From contig NC_087065.1 in assembly GCF_963678635.1 (NCBI RefSeq), positions 72,361,345 to 72,425,344 of the forward strand: a DNA stretch of 64,000 nucleotides, in the 5' to 3' direction. Below are positions 8,776 to 18,246 of this stretch, piece after piece; positions within the stretch are counted from its first letter, which is position 1, and each line of letters begins with the position of its first letter. The translations under genes were made by a program, and so were the position numbers. The notes below the pieces were generated by a model. The model saw only the letters and a program-made list of their open reading frames with translations. It was not told the origin of the DNA and did not search any database. Source of the stretch: Symsagittifera roscoffensis (lineage: Eukaryota > Xenacoelomorpha > Acoela > Convolutidae).

Positions 8776-9988
8776 GATTGTCCTTCTCCAGAACGCGAAT
8801 TAGTTCAGACTCGTAAAATTTTCCCTCAATCGGTTCTCTGTTAGAATCAGTCAAATTGTATGTTGGGGGATTTTGTGTTGGTATGTCACAAACTTCAAAC
8901 ACTTCATCGGTGAACGATTGTTTGTAACCCTTGCGAAAACGTATGTCTACTTTGGCAAGTCTAACATAATCACCAACATAAAGCTTTGGACGTCGAACTA
9001 ACTTCAAAGACTGCTCTGCTCTTAATGAAATCAGGCGAGGAACATATTTTTTAGTTACTTTATTTGGTGCAAGATTTGTGACACGATTTGTTCTCGAATT
9101 AATTGCATTGACAAAATCTTGCAATTTGTCAATGTATGAGTAAGTCCATTTATCCTCCAAGTACTTATAAATAAGATTTTTCAAGGAACGGATATTTCTC
9201 TCAGCGAATGCGGATTTTTTCTCGCTCTCTGTGCTATATGTGTTTATGCCTTTCTTTTTACATAATGCTTCGAAGGACCCTTTAAACTCTGTGCCCTTGT
9301 CCACCCATACTTTTTCCGGTTGTTTTGTCGTTATCATTAGTTTGAACGCTTCTGCTGTTGTAGTAGCATACTTTGATTTCAAGGGTTGCACTCTGAGATA
9401 GCGGGACATGCAGTCAACTGCAACAATCAGATACTTAACATCATGGTTGTACTGGGCAAGTTTATCAACAAAGGCCAGATCTAATGACCAAATTTCGTCG
9501 ATATCGTAAACTATGACCTTGAGTCGAGGCGTTTTTCGGATCACAGTTTGATATTTCGTGTAAGCAGGTTCAGTATGAAGGAAATGTTTAACTTTCTTTC
9601 GCGACAAATTGCTTGCTTTTATCAAGTTGTTCACACTACCAAATAACGCGGGACCTTTGTCACTGTATTTAGTTTTCAACAATTTTTCTTCAATCTTGGT
9701 AATTTTCCCATTGTTTTGTTTGCGCCTTCGTCTTTTCTGACGTTGGAGAATCTGAATCGTTATGGGGCGTTCCGTATGAGTCAGAGCCTTCTTCTGACTC
9801 TTTTTCACGTTTTTGGTTTTGGGTTTTTCTATTACCGCTGAGACTTTTTCGTTTGTGTTTTTTACTTCTCTTAAGGTTTGCACTACTTTTTTCCTGCCAA
9901 GTGGGCGACGTTGAGCGGGTTCTTGAGAGTCCGGGTTCTCGTTTCTCTTGAGCGTTAATAGGCGCTGACTGAACCGCGTGTTTGGCAT
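8768..9988 (-). CDS. Polinton integrase (retrovirus-type, F54H12.3-like)
   Basis: A 406-residue integrase that inserts the element into host DNA. The catalytic triad is intact: D170 in EIWSLDLAF, D230 in VWVDKGTEF and E263 in SAFAERNIRSLK. Upstream is FGSVNNLIKASNLSRKKVKHFL, the small helical region that precedes the core in this family. Downstream, LYVGDYVRLAKVDIRFRKGY fits the SH3/chromo-like C-terminal domain. The first 100 residues are basic and low in complexity, and overlap 299 bases of the preceding gene in another frame. The true start is therefore uncertain: ATG at 9988 is the first available, but translation may begin later. The reading frame is intact. Confidence 0.9.
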   Translation of the reverse strand: MPNTRFSQRLLTLKRNENPDSQEPAQRRPLGRKKVVQTLREVKNTNEKVSAVIEKPKTKNVKKSQKKALTHTERPITIQILQRQKRRRRKQNNGKITKIEEKLLKTKYSDKGPALFGSVNNLIKASNLSRKKVKHFLHTEPAYTKYQTVIRKTPRLKVIVYDIDEIWSLDLAFVDKLAQYNHDVKYLIVAVDCMSRYLRVQPLKSKYATTTAEAFKLMITTKQPEKVWVDKGTEFKGSFEALCKKKGINTYSTESEKKSAFAERNIRSLKNLIYKYLEDKWTYSYIDKLQDFVNAINSRTNRVTNLAPNKVTKKYVPRLISLRAEQSLKLVRRPKLYVGDYVRLAKVDIRFRKGYKQSFTDEVFEVCDIPTQNPPTYNLTDSNREPIEGKFYESELIRVLEKDNHD

Positions 9989-10550
9989 TTCGATTTATTA
10001 CCAGGTTTTCATTCAAGTTGAGAGCAGTTAAAATGTTAATGAACGCCGGATTGTGTAATTTTTTCGTTGGTTGTTGTATGTCGTATAAAAATATTGTAGC
10101 TTTAAGTCCTGTTGGTACTTTATCTACATATATCACCTCATTGTCACGGTTTATGGTTACTCTTTCTGAATTTTCTATGATTTCAAGTACGGTTTTTGCT
10201 CTAACAAATTTTTTGTCTTCTAAAACTTGTAACTGTCCTAAAAAGCTTTCGGTCTGTCTATTGTGTTTCTCTTCTAGTATTTCGTCTTTAACACGTTCGA
10301 CCGGTACTTCTTCATCGTCCGTTAACAGTTTAAGCTGTTCTTGTTGGGGCTCAACATTATCCGTAAATGTTTCCTTCGTTGCAGTAGTCTTACTAGTTTG
10401 TGGAGGTAATTGGGGTCTAAGCCGGTTAAGATAGGACAGTTGAGCATTTTTATGTTTAATATTATTATCATGAAGAACACGTGCAGCATGTGGCTGCTTT
10501 TTAACATGTAAGTGTTTCGCAATTAGAATGAATTCTTCAGCAGTCATCAT
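9690..10550 (-). CDS. Conserved Polinton protein of unknown function
   Basis: About 286 residues from the ATG at 10550, which overlaps the stop of the preceding gene as TAATG. The N-terminus MMTAEEFILIAKHLHV is followed by a Gln/Thr-rich stretch, then a conserved-looking block: TVLEIIENSERVTIN, NEVIYVDKVPTGLKATIFLYDIQQP and PAFINILTALNLNENLV. I recall comparable blocks in proteins of many Maverick/adintovirus genomes next to the integrase or ATPase; no activity is known. The last 100 residues are Lys/Arg/Ser-rich and overlap the integrase N-terminus in a different frame, so the real boundary between the two proteins is unclear. Confidence 0.55.
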   Translation of the reverse strand: MMTAEEFILIAKHLHVKKQPHAARVLHDNNIKHKNAQLSYLNRLRPQLPPQTSKTTATKETFTDNVEPQQEQLKLLTDDEEVPVERVKDEILEEKHNRQTESFLGQLQVLEDKKFVRAKTVLEIIENSERVTINRDNEVIYVDKVPTGLKATIFLYDIQQPTKKLHNPAFINILTALNLNENLVINRNAKHAVQSAPINAQEKREPGLSRTRSTSPTWQEKSSANLKRSKKHKRKSLSGNRKTQNQKREKESEEGSDSYGTPHNDSDSPTSEKTKAQTKQWENYQD

Positions 10551-10855
10551 TAAGTTGTGAGGTACTTGTAACAAAAATAAAGTATTTGTCGAACTAAATA
10601 GAAGCCTTCTTTACTCAAAATAATCGCACGTTTTTTGACAACACTGGTTTTTGGAGTTATTAAGTATTTGTATGCTGTCTCGAATCGTTCGATGTTTACG
10701 ATTTTAACGGGTACGTTTCCATTGACTACATTGAGCAAACATTCACAAATAAGTGTTATGATCTCACGATTTGAAGTTTTTCGAATTAATCTTCTTAGCT
10801 GGTCAGGTTTCAGTTGTACCATATGTCGCAGAATAGATAAGTTTTTCTTTTTCAT
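10550..10855 (-). CDS. Small conserved Polinton protein (CECLLNVVNGNVPV type)
   Basis: A 101-residue basic protein with LRRLIRKTSNREIITLICECLLN, NGNVPV and a C-terminal block KKRAIILSKEGFYLVRQIL. Small proteins with the pattern I-CEC-LN-LNGN-P, then basic residues, then a hydrophobic tail recur in animal Polinton genomes; function unknown. It starts at the ATG at 10855, inside the C-terminal coding part of the ATPase frame, and its stop overlaps the next start. The frame is intact. Confidence 0.65.
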   Translation of the reverse strand: MKKKNLSILRHMVQLKPDQLRRLIRKTSNREIITLICECLLNVVNGNVPVKIVNIERFETAYKYLITPKTSVVKKRAIILSKEGFYLVRQILYFCYKYLTT

Positions 10856-11506
10856 TTGTGATTGGAGTAGTTTCTGCTTCAGATAAGGGTAAATAAAAAA
10901 CTGTTGGCCCAGGTGGTGTGATATTTGAACAATATCTCAAACAATCTGATGTACGGGGGTCCAAGTCGATTAGAAGATGTCCAAAAGAGTCTCTGGTAGC
11001 TAATTCGTAACACAGTTTCTCAAAAATTTTGATACATTCAATTGTCTTCCTAAAAAATCTAGTTGCTGAACGTCGCGAAGCGATTTGAACAGAATGATGT
11101 GTGAAGTGTTCAAATCAATCGTACGCGACCATCGTTTTTGTTGAAACAAGTTATGCTTAACATATATTACATCTATCCCTCTATGTCTACCCGCTGTCGC
11201 TAACCTAACAAATTCCTTGTCATTATAGATGTCTTCACATGAATCATCGAAAACTAGAAGAACATTTTCTAATTTTCTCACAGATTCGAATCCGTCGAAT
11301 TTCATGAACTCCACATTCACTTCGCGAGAAGACACTTTTTCTAAGAATGCAGGTTGCATCTCTTTGTAAAAATATAGAACGGTTCCAAATTTAGGGTAAA
11401 AAGTATTTCCCATCAGAAGTTTCAAAATTAACTCAGTTTTCCCGGATCCTGAAGGTCCCACTATCGCCATAAAAATTCTTGTCAAAGTATCAATCACTTT
11501 ATTCAT
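10803..11506 (-). pseudogene. DNA-packaging ATPase (FtsK/HerA type), C-terminal frameshift
   Basis: The genome-packaging motor of Polinton-like viruses. From the ATG at 11506 the Walker A motif GPSGSGKT is at residues 17-24 and Walker B LLVFDD at 83-88, followed by the conserved KHNLFQQ and HIILFKSLRD blocks. The frame stops at 11000. The usual C-terminal block (DSFGHLLIDLDP, then SDCLRYCSNI) is present in another frame and runs to a stop at 10803, so a single frameshift lies near 11005-11015. The ATG overlaps the stop of the preceding membrane-protein frame as ATGA, which fixes the start. An open in-frame stretch upstream to 11578 has no ATG. Confidence 0.85.
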
Positions 11507-11789
11507 ATTCTTGGGTTTGGTAGTACGTAACCAACCAAGCCTGATAAAATTGAGAACCAAACTGACGTTTCTTTGCAACTTAATTTAGTGAAAGAAAGTT
11601 TGAGAATGCAGAAAGTTAGTAAAATTAGAATTACTACCATTTGCGCAACAAAAACTACTTCAGACCTTGGCAAAGTTACATTGTTACAAAACTTCCATGA
11701 TTTTTTTTTCACTGTTTGTCTCGTTATAAACAAACTCTGTTACTAATGTTGCGTCAGGTTCATCTACTGCTGTTGTTGCTTCTGACATT
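11503..11789 (-). pseudogene. Small single-pass membrane protein, frameshifted at a T9 run
   Basis: An ATG at 11789 begins MSEATTAVDEPDATLV, an acidic N-terminus that stops shortly after a run of nine T (11701-11709). In the adjoining frame a hydrophobic segment follows (VVFVAQMVVILILLTFCIL), one likely transmembrane helix, and the frame ends at 11503, overlapping the ATPase start. The two parts look like one protein of about 90 residues split at the homopolymer. Small membrane proteins are common accessory products of such elements; no specific role can be given. Confidence 0.45.
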
Positions 11790-11925
11790 TGAGAAACTAT
11801 TTATTCTACAGACTGTGTTAGACTTTTTCTCTCTTTGAATGAAGCTTGTAAAAAATTGAATTAGTTTTGAGAACAGTAAAAAATTCCATAACGTGTGAAA
11901 TCTCTATCATTTATGTCATGCATTT
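11790..11925. other. Short intergenic gap
   Basis: 136 bases without a clear reading frame between the small membrane protein and the upstream unknown gene. Confidence 0.5.
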
Positions 11926-12364
11926 CTAGAACAAAGTTTGCTGGGGTATTTGCAGTTTTTTGTAGTACATTATTTTCTTCACAGTATCCTCTTTCACAAT
12001 CGTCTTAATCTCATCTGGCAATTCACTGCTGTTTAGATCCATCTGAACTCCTGGCTGACGTTTGGGTACTAAGACTAGTTCGGGAAGATATACTCCTCGC
12101 TTGCTGGCTAACATTTCTGATAAACTTGAATCTCTGGAAGTATACAAATTGATCAATAACTGGAAAAAACCTCTTCAACGTAGACAACTCTTCTTCGGAA
12201 ATTATTATTTGCTCCTTCCTCTGAACAATTTGGCCACTGCAATCAATAAGCTCTATTCTCGTTAATGAAATTTTAATATCACCCTCTGGAGTCATCCACG
12301 CACAAAGCATTGAATTTGGTGATAGGTATGTCTCCACTTTTGCTGATCTCTCGCTGTTGTTCAT
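11926..12364 (-). pseudogene. Unknown Polinton gene, frameshifted
   Basis: Starts at the ATG at 12364 with MNNSERSAKVETYLSPNSM, followed by a beta-rich pattern (LCAWMTPEGDIKISLTRIELIDC). The protein-like reading then appears to move, near 12140, into a second frame that ends at 11926 and contains LPELVLVPKRQPGVQMDL. Together about 145 residues. No family recognised. It lies 8 bases from the exonuclease-like gene upstream, consistent with one transcription unit. Confidence 0.45.
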
Positions 12365-12371
12365 TTTTCAA

Positions 12372-12848
12372 TCAATCATAAAAAACCTTGGTTTTCTTCA
12401 GGGCACAATGATTCCTGGAGTTGTAATGTGGAATATGTTTATTGCAACTTCGATAATTTTTAAAATATAAGTTTTCAACCCGAGGACAGCCCAAATCATC
12501 TAGGTTTTCAATCTTTCGGTCCAAGTACTTGGCCAAAAATTCTGTCTTTTCTTTTCCTTTAGCGTAAAAAACGGCACCGGGATTTCTCAGCACAAAACTC
12601 TGAAGTATTTGATTCAAGTTTATATAAAGATAATCACCGTTTTCCCAATGGAGACCGTGTAAATAATTTGTTAACCAGTTGTAAGCTTTTTGTTCAAGCT
12701 TTGGTAGTATATTGAAATTTACTGGAGGTAGGAAATTGAGTCGATCGCTGTAGTCTGAAGTTGTTATTGCTAATTCTTTAACCAGAAAGGAGTTTTTCTT
12801 GTAACGAAAGCCTTCCACGTCAAGCACAACTGATCTCTCGCCTAGCAT
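12372..12848 (-). CDS. DEDD exonuclease-like Polinton protein
   Basis: A 158-residue protein. The N-terminus has VVLDVEGFRYKKNSFLVKELAI, a D-x-E motif (D10, E12) in a strand-turn-strand context like exonuclease motif I. Later come NWLTNYLHGLHWENGD, FYAKGKEK and the Cys/His-containing end LGCPRV ... HNC-type ALK block (NHCALKKTKVF). I recall the same arrangement in many small proteins of invertebrate Mavericks. A nuclease role is suggested by the motif but not shown. The ATG at 12848 overlaps the stop of the preceding frame. Confidence 0.5.
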   Translation of the reverse strand: MLGERSVVLDVEGFRYKKNSFLVKELAITTSDYSDRLNFLPPVNFNILPKLEQKAYNWLTNYLHGLHWENGDYLYINLNQILQSFVLRNPGAVFYAKGKEKTEFLAKYLDRKIENLDDLGCPRVENLYFKNYRSCNKHIPHYNSRNHCALKKTKVFYD

Positions 12849-13276
12849 TCTAGTAAATGATAAACTTCTGGTTTTTTCAACTTAATGAAAAGGCAGAACG
12901 CTATTCCACTCAAATGTCCCAATAAGCTGTTATTACAGTTCCAGGGCAACATGTAACAGTACGTGGGACCCTGTTGATAAAATTCGTGTAAAAATCCGGC
13001 CGCATCGTGCAAAATAGCGTGCAATCGTAAAGTTTTGGAATTTTTCAAGTATTTGTCCAAGGAAGAGTTATCAATACCGATCTAGCCACCATAAGGTCTC
13101 AACTTAATTAAAATGTCGTAGTTAAGGTTATCAGAACTAACAAAAAACAGAGAACATGCAGCTAGAAAATAGTTGCGTCGGTTAGAATTATCAGGATAAG
13201 TTTGTTTCAAAGACGTATAAATTTCGTGAATTATTTTCAAATCAATAGGAGTTACTCTGCTTTTTTGCAATTTCAT
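12842..13276 (-). pseudogene. HDAAGF-motif protein interrupted by an in-frame TAG
   Basis: One minus-strand frame runs from the ATG at 13276 to a stop at 12842, broken only by a TAG at 13082-13084. Before the stop: KIIHEIYTSLKQTYPDNSNRRNYFL; after it: LHAILHDAAGFLHEFYQQGPTYCYMLPW and NNSLLGHLSGIAFCLF. About 144 residues in total. Both halves have the same composition, so a nonsense change in one gene is the simplest reading; two genes are less likely because the second half lacks a good start until 13060. Family not recognised. Confidence 0.5.
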
Positions 13277-13340
13277 TATTTATTTTTTCCAACACCTCTC
13301 CAACCTGCTGAATTTCAAGCCAGTGGAAATAAAAGTGACC

Positions 13341-13811
13341 TTACAAATACCATTTAGTCTCATTAAGATAACGGTGGTAAATAATTAAATAAACCACCGG
13401 AAGTTTTTTGTATTTTGATAGCTTGTTGAAACATAGACGGATTTTTCTCTCCAAGTCTTTATCAACCCTTTTTGAGGTAAGATCATACGAATAGTCGAAT
13501 ACGTTTTCATAATCAGCAAGATTCAAATCGCTCACAGTACCATACTTTTGTTTTGTAGAAATGCACCAAGAGATTTGTTGAAGCTCACTCAAATAAAATT
13601 GTTCTTTGAAAATTAACTCGTATTCTTTCTTTGAAATTTCCTTTGCCCTTTCGAGGAAGACGACATAGCGTTCATTAGTAAATTTGAAAAATGAGTTTTT
13701 TTCTGCGGTTGAAAACACTCTTAATTGTAAATGTTCATTATCAATATCTTCAGTACACCAAGTTCCCTCTAATTTCATTTTTCTTATTTCAAAATTTGTC
13801 AAATTTATCAT
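13341..13811 (-). CDS. Unknown protein, first gene of the Polinton block
   Basis: A 156-residue protein beginning MINLTNFEIRKMKLEGTWC, rich in aromatic and charged residues (NERYVVFLERAKEISKKEYELIF, VVYLIIYHRYLNE). No known family. It is co-oriented with the following genes, 65 bases upstream of the next ORF, and is the last reading frame before the right end of the element. The frame is intact. Confidence 0.5.
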   Translation of the reverse strand: MINLTNFEIRKMKLEGTWCTEDIDNEHLQLRVFSTAEKNSFFKFTNERYVVFLERAKEISKKEYELIFKEQFYLSELQQISWCISTKQKYGTVSDLNLADYENVFDYSYDLTSKRVDKDLERKIRLCFNKLSKYKKLPVVYLIIYHRYLNETKWYL

Positions 13812-14112
13812 TTGGTATATTTTGCCCAGAAACGGCCGCCGCCTTTTGAGAGTAATTTCAATTTACTGCCTTTTCACCATAAAATTTAGGTCAAGTTAAG
13901 GAATTAGTTTACTGCTGCCAACAGTTAAGATACGCTGCCAAATTGGCCGGCGCATTTTTATTATATACCATAAAAGTCAATTCCCCGTTCACTAACAAAT
14001 TTCAACTAGGTCGAAAGTTCATTTGCTCGAAACAAATATTACAATTAACATGATTCATATAATTAACCAGGACCAATATTTAGGACCCCAAAAATTGGAA
14101 TTAGAAAGAATT
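13812..14112. other. Gene-free stretch containing the likely Polinton right end
   Basis: About 300 bases with no ORF. The terminal inverted repeat of the Polinton should lie here or a little further right, but its partner is outside the window, so no boundary can be demonstrated. Confidence 0.4.
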
Positions 14113-14327
14113 TTGTATCGTGTCCCTTGTTGTTAAGCTAAACTTAGCAAGATCCTAAGTAGGGGTCTTCTGCTTTTTGAGTGGAAAATTTCTTTCGTTT
14201 ACAAAATCCTAGGATAGGGGTCCTCCAAAAAATTAAGGACCCCTTTCCTAGGATTTTGCTTTACGTGAGGACCCCCCCCCCCTTAGGAAGGACCCCCCCC
14301 CCCTTAGGATCCGGGACACGATACAAT
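14113..14327. mobile_element. Foldback MITE-like hairpin with C-rich arms
   Basis: TTGTATCGTGTCCC at 14113 is mirrored by GGGACACGATACAA ending at 14327. Inside, CCTAGGATAGGGGTCCT opposes AGGACCCCTTTCCTAGG around an AT loop near 14230, and a GATCCTAAG arm near 14150 opposes CTTAGGATC near 14305. Two runs of ten or more C lie in the right arm. The whole unit is one long imperfect palindrome without coding capacity, as in foldback MITEs. Confidence 0.7.
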
Positions 14328-14335
14328 ACTACTGA

Positions 14336-14918
14336 CAACTGATGATACAGCTGATGCACCATTGTGTTTGTGAAATTTTGGTATTTTTCATGCTGCTGCG
14401 TATTTTTCTGCCTTCCGGGACGCTAAAGATGGCACTTGTCGGCGGTTCAGACCAGTTTATTTTTACGCACCAATCACTGACTATTGATGAATTTACTGCT
14501 TTTTCCCAGATGGAAGTGACACTATCAGGACATATACTTTTCCATTCACACAAAAAATTCTACACAGCATGATAAAATGAACGATGAAAGACTTATGAAA
14601 GAAAGCAAGATGAAAGACTGACTTAAATAAAGACTGAATGACAGAAATGAACTGAGTTTTAGTATGATGACTGCATGACTTTAGTCTTGGTATAATTGGT
14701 TAACGGAATTTTTTGAAGCAGTACTTTTTGCTTTACTTAGAAGGACCGTTTCACTGAAACGAACTATAGAGATGCTACAATCGCTTGGAGAGGTACAAAA
14801 CAAAAGAGTGAAAAATTATCAAGCCATTGATGGATCTAATCTTGATTATCCAATTAGAACGGATGTTACCGATTGAAGTGAACTAAGTATTTGAGTTCAC
14901 TCTATTTTTGATGGAAGC
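14336..14918 (+). repeat. Left arm of a large diverged inverted duplication
   Basis: Pairs with the reverse complement of 17680-18246. Shared blocks in order include TTCTGCCTTCCGG, TCGGCGGTT, AGACCAGTT, ATCAGGACAT, GTTCTAATTGGAT and CATCAATGGCTT. The arms are clearly related over about 570 bases but roughly a quarter of positions differ. No ORF is conserved between arms. Confidence 0.7.
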
Positions 14919-15428
14919 ACTGTCATACCATTCCCATATATGAAATTACCCGAATTTGTTTTTTTTTCAACTGCATATGGAATTTTGTACGCAATCAAAC
15001 ATTTTACAATTTTTTTGCATGCAATTTAAATTTGTTGTGTGCATAACGTAGTCCTGGGTACATTAAGGTTGGTTTTTTTTTCTTTTCGCTGTATGATTTT
15101 TTTCAAAAACGCTAAAAATTCCTATTTCTTTTGTTTATGTATGCTTTGCTCAATGTCTGATAATTTAAAAGTTCAAATTTTTAAATAATCATCCAAAATT
15201 TGCCAAATTTCAAAAGTTTGTTATTTTCGTAAATATCATTTGTGAAAAACATCTTTAAGACAATTCAGGTTGTTTTCTTTGCATTGTATTTGCAAGACCG
15301 TCCAACCTTTGGTGCTTTGAGTAAACCAAGGTCTTTGTCACTTGTGTTAAGCTACAAACACAATCCAAAATTTTTCAGTAATTTAATTTAGAAACAAAAA
15401 ATCAACTTTTTGGTTTATGGAAAAACGC

Positions 15429-15560
15429 CTATCATACAACTTTCATTTATGAAAAAATTCTTATCATAGAGTGTTCATACAATTTTCTGTACGCATGGAA
15501 ATGTATGACGTTGTATGACAAGAAATTTCTCATATATGGAAGTTGTATGATAAGAAGTTT
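15429..15560. repeat. Small inverted repeat
   Basis: ATCATACAACTTTCAT near 15430 is mirrored by ATGGAAGTTGTATGAT near 15533, about 25 paired bases around an 80-base loop. It may be a short nonautonomous element; no duplication of flanks noted. Confidence 0.5.
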
Positions 15561-17439
15561 TGGTCAACCCGGGTTTATAGGCAATGAGAGCTGTAAAAAA
15601 GTCGCAGTAGTCTTTTGTTGACTATTACATCCACTTGACATCTTCTTGACTAAATTTTAAACTAATCCCGGTTATCAAACATTTCAAAGTTTATCTCGCA
15701 AGGGAAACGTTTTTTTTTTTGAGTTTTTTTTGAAAAATACAGAAAAAATAAGTGCCAATGACAGAACAGCCAAAACTGAAACATACTTTGAAAAACCTAG
15801 TATTTGCTTTAAAAAATTTATCGAGAAAAACGTTGAACTTTAGTCCCTGTCCATGTGCACGCAGCAAAAATGCGTTTTCGCTCATATATTTTAAACGTTC
15901 TATCAGCGCTTGTATCCTATGATATCATATGGAGCTCAGTGTTTCTCGATTTTCCTTACGAGGCCAAACTCTGCACTAAATAGACGCGCAATTTAGTTTT
16001 TTTATCCTTTCCTGGATTCCAGAGACAAGATTCTTAACATGTTTCAAATATTAAGTGAAATCCATGGGTAGTTCCCAATCTCTACGTCTTGAATCTGTTT
16101 CAGCGGTCTTTCAAGGATACGGAATGGCCACACTCTTGGTGATGACCAATATATTCCTTTAACTTTTCTAAAATTCAGTTTTCAAATTAGTTACTGAGAC
16201 TGCATGATGAAAATATAAATAACAAGTTACATTTGATAAAAAAAACGACCTTAAAATGTCAATTACTAATTATGTTTCGACATTATCTGATGAACGTTTA
16301 TGAGATTAAACTGACTAAATAATGACAAGAGAATGACTACGCAGAAGAAAACATTTTTTTGGAAACAAAGATGAGATTGAAATTGTCAGACAATCATTCA
16401 AAAAGAAATCTGAGGTTGAACTGAGGGTAAGATTCGCCCTTGTCACTTATACTGAGCCAGCATAAGCTCCCACTGGCAATATTAGGCCGCAAGGCCCATG
16501 GTGGTGATATAAAACGACGTCCAAATGTTTTGTCGCCATCTTATTCTGTGTTGTAGGCTAAAACAGAAAATTACTAAGAAGTTTTTAGTATGTGCGATAA
16601 AACTGATTATCTACAGTTTTTGAGATGAAATAAGTAATTCAGTATACGGGATTGAACTGGTGCAACTCTCGGGGTATGAAGAGGGATATTCCTTGAAACT
16701 CTGCTTGTTGATGATGGACGGGCACCCATTTAGGATGTTTTGCAGCCTAATAAAACAGATCCTAAAAATCAAACTGAAATTTTTACTGAAATGGACATCA
16801 AAGATGTACCGGAGAAGTCCTCGTGAATTGATAAAATGGCATCGCTCTTCAGCAAAATGGCAGGCTTGTTGCTTTTTTGCGTTCTAAAACGAAGGTCGAA
16901 GTCTGAAACAAAAAAATACTCGAAGGGAAAAAGTCGCTTGACTCATTATGTTTGTAGAATCCACATAACAGTCATTTCCAAAACCGATAATAAAACATAA
17001 GTTGAATGATCTGTGGAACTTAAGATCAAATTTTCATCCACTGTCAAGGGAGTTCCAAATCAACATTTAAAACATTGCCAGATAAATTTTGAGATTTTCT
17101 TCCTTTCCCTTTCAGATGTGAAACCGGTATGAAATACTTGAAAAAAACTAATTTGTTTTTTGTAAACCTCTTTTTTGCTGGTCTAAAATTAAAACTAAAT
17201 TAGAACTGACACATTTTGCATATCATTAACTCTTTTTATTTTCGGCATTTCAGTAATTAAAACCACGTTTTTTCATTTTGTGTGGATGAACTGTTTGGTT
17301 AATTAATTGTGGAGTAAAAAAAAACAGTAAGACGAGCATTAAATTTTCTTACGCTTTGTTTTTTAAAGACTATTTAAGGACAACACAATTTTGAAACACA
17401 CATTTATCTTGTTGGGTTTTGTTAAACAGAGATTTCGTT

Positions 17440-17510
17440 GGCAAGGATTCGAACCACCGAACCTTCCATTCAAATAAACTGCCTCTGTTATACCTAGACC
17501 AGCATAGCAA
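17440..17510 (-). pseudogene. tRNA-like sequence (tRNA relic or SINE head)
   Basis: On the minus strand GGTTCGAATCC (17445-17455) is a perfect B box, and TGGTCTAGGTA (17491-17501) upstream resembles an A box at about the right spacing. The T-stem pairs poorly (GGTGG against CCTTG) and no clear acceptor stem is visible, so this is not a functional tRNA gene; a decayed tRNA or tRNA-derived SINE promoter fits better. Confidence 0.35.
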
Positions 17511-17679
17511 TGAGATAAGCAAAACATTAAATGAAAGTAAAGCGCAATTGAAAAATGAAAGTAAAGCACTGCTTTGAGATGATGTGATCCAATGAGATGA
17601 AATGATTCGATGAGTTGATCCAATTCATGTTAAGCACCAGATGAAATCGAACTCATATCAATTTAGCAGCCAAGGCTCT

Positions 17680-18246
17680 CATCAAAAATAGAGTGCATTC
17701 AATTAATCACCAAATCTAATTTAATCTATAACACCAGTTCTAATTGGATCATCAAGATTGTTGTTCATCAATGGCTTATAAACTTTTTTCTCTTTGGTTT
17801 TGCAGCCCTCAAGGCGATTTTAGCACCACTGTAGTTTTTTTACAGTAAAATAATCCTTATCACTGAAGCAAAAAGTCCTGCATCAGGGAAATTACCAAGA
17901 AAAAAGTCAGTCAGTCATTAAATCAAAAGTCATTTAAATTCTGTCACTCAGTCGTTCCTCAGTTTAGTCTTATATCAGGTTTTATTTCATAAGGCTTTCA
18001 TTGGGCATTTCATTATGCTAAGTAAAAGTGTTTGGGTGAACGAAAAAGTACATGTCCTGATGCCGTCTCTTCCACCTGAAAAGTGCAGTAAATTTATCAG
18101 TAATCAATAATCTTAAAAACCAACTGGTCTAAACCGCCGAGAAGCGTAATCTTTAGTGTTCCGGAAGGCAGAAAAGAAAACGCAGCTGCATTGAGTATAA
18201 GAAAAAGCCACGAGCACAATGATACTTGTGTCATCAGCTGAAGAGT
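17680..18246 (-). repeat. Right arm of the large inverted duplication
   Basis: Inverted partner of 14336-14918. Homology fades near 17680 inwards and 18246 outwards. Confidence 0.7.

Larger units (their letters stand above)
1..13900 (-). mobile_element. Maverick/Polinton element, left end outside window
   Basis: The set PolB, adenain-like protease, double-jelly-roll-type capsid protein, penton-like protein, pVI-like peptide, retrovirus-type integrase and FtsK/HerA-type packaging ATPase on one strand is diagnostic of Maverick/Polinton elements (adintovirus-like). Neighbouring genes overlap by a few bases. PolB runs off the left edge, so the left terminal repeat is not in the window and the right terminus cannot be fixed by matching; it must lie right of the last ORF at 13811, and I place it near 13.9 kb only by exclusion. 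Several genes carry single frameshifts or stops, so this copy looks recently inactivated or contains sequencing indels. It is interrupted at about 1945-5628 by an inverted-repeat-bounded unit. Confidence 0.9.
14919..17679. other. Spacer between inverted arms, no gene seen
   Basis: AT-rich, with no ORF of protein-like composition. It could be the degenerate interior of an element whose terminal repeats are the flanking arms. It includes one smaller inverted repeat and a tRNA-like sequence, listed separately. Confidence 0.45.

Noticed and set aside
17440-17510. Functional tRNA gene
   Set aside because: T-stem and acceptor stem do not pair; only the boxes are recognisable.
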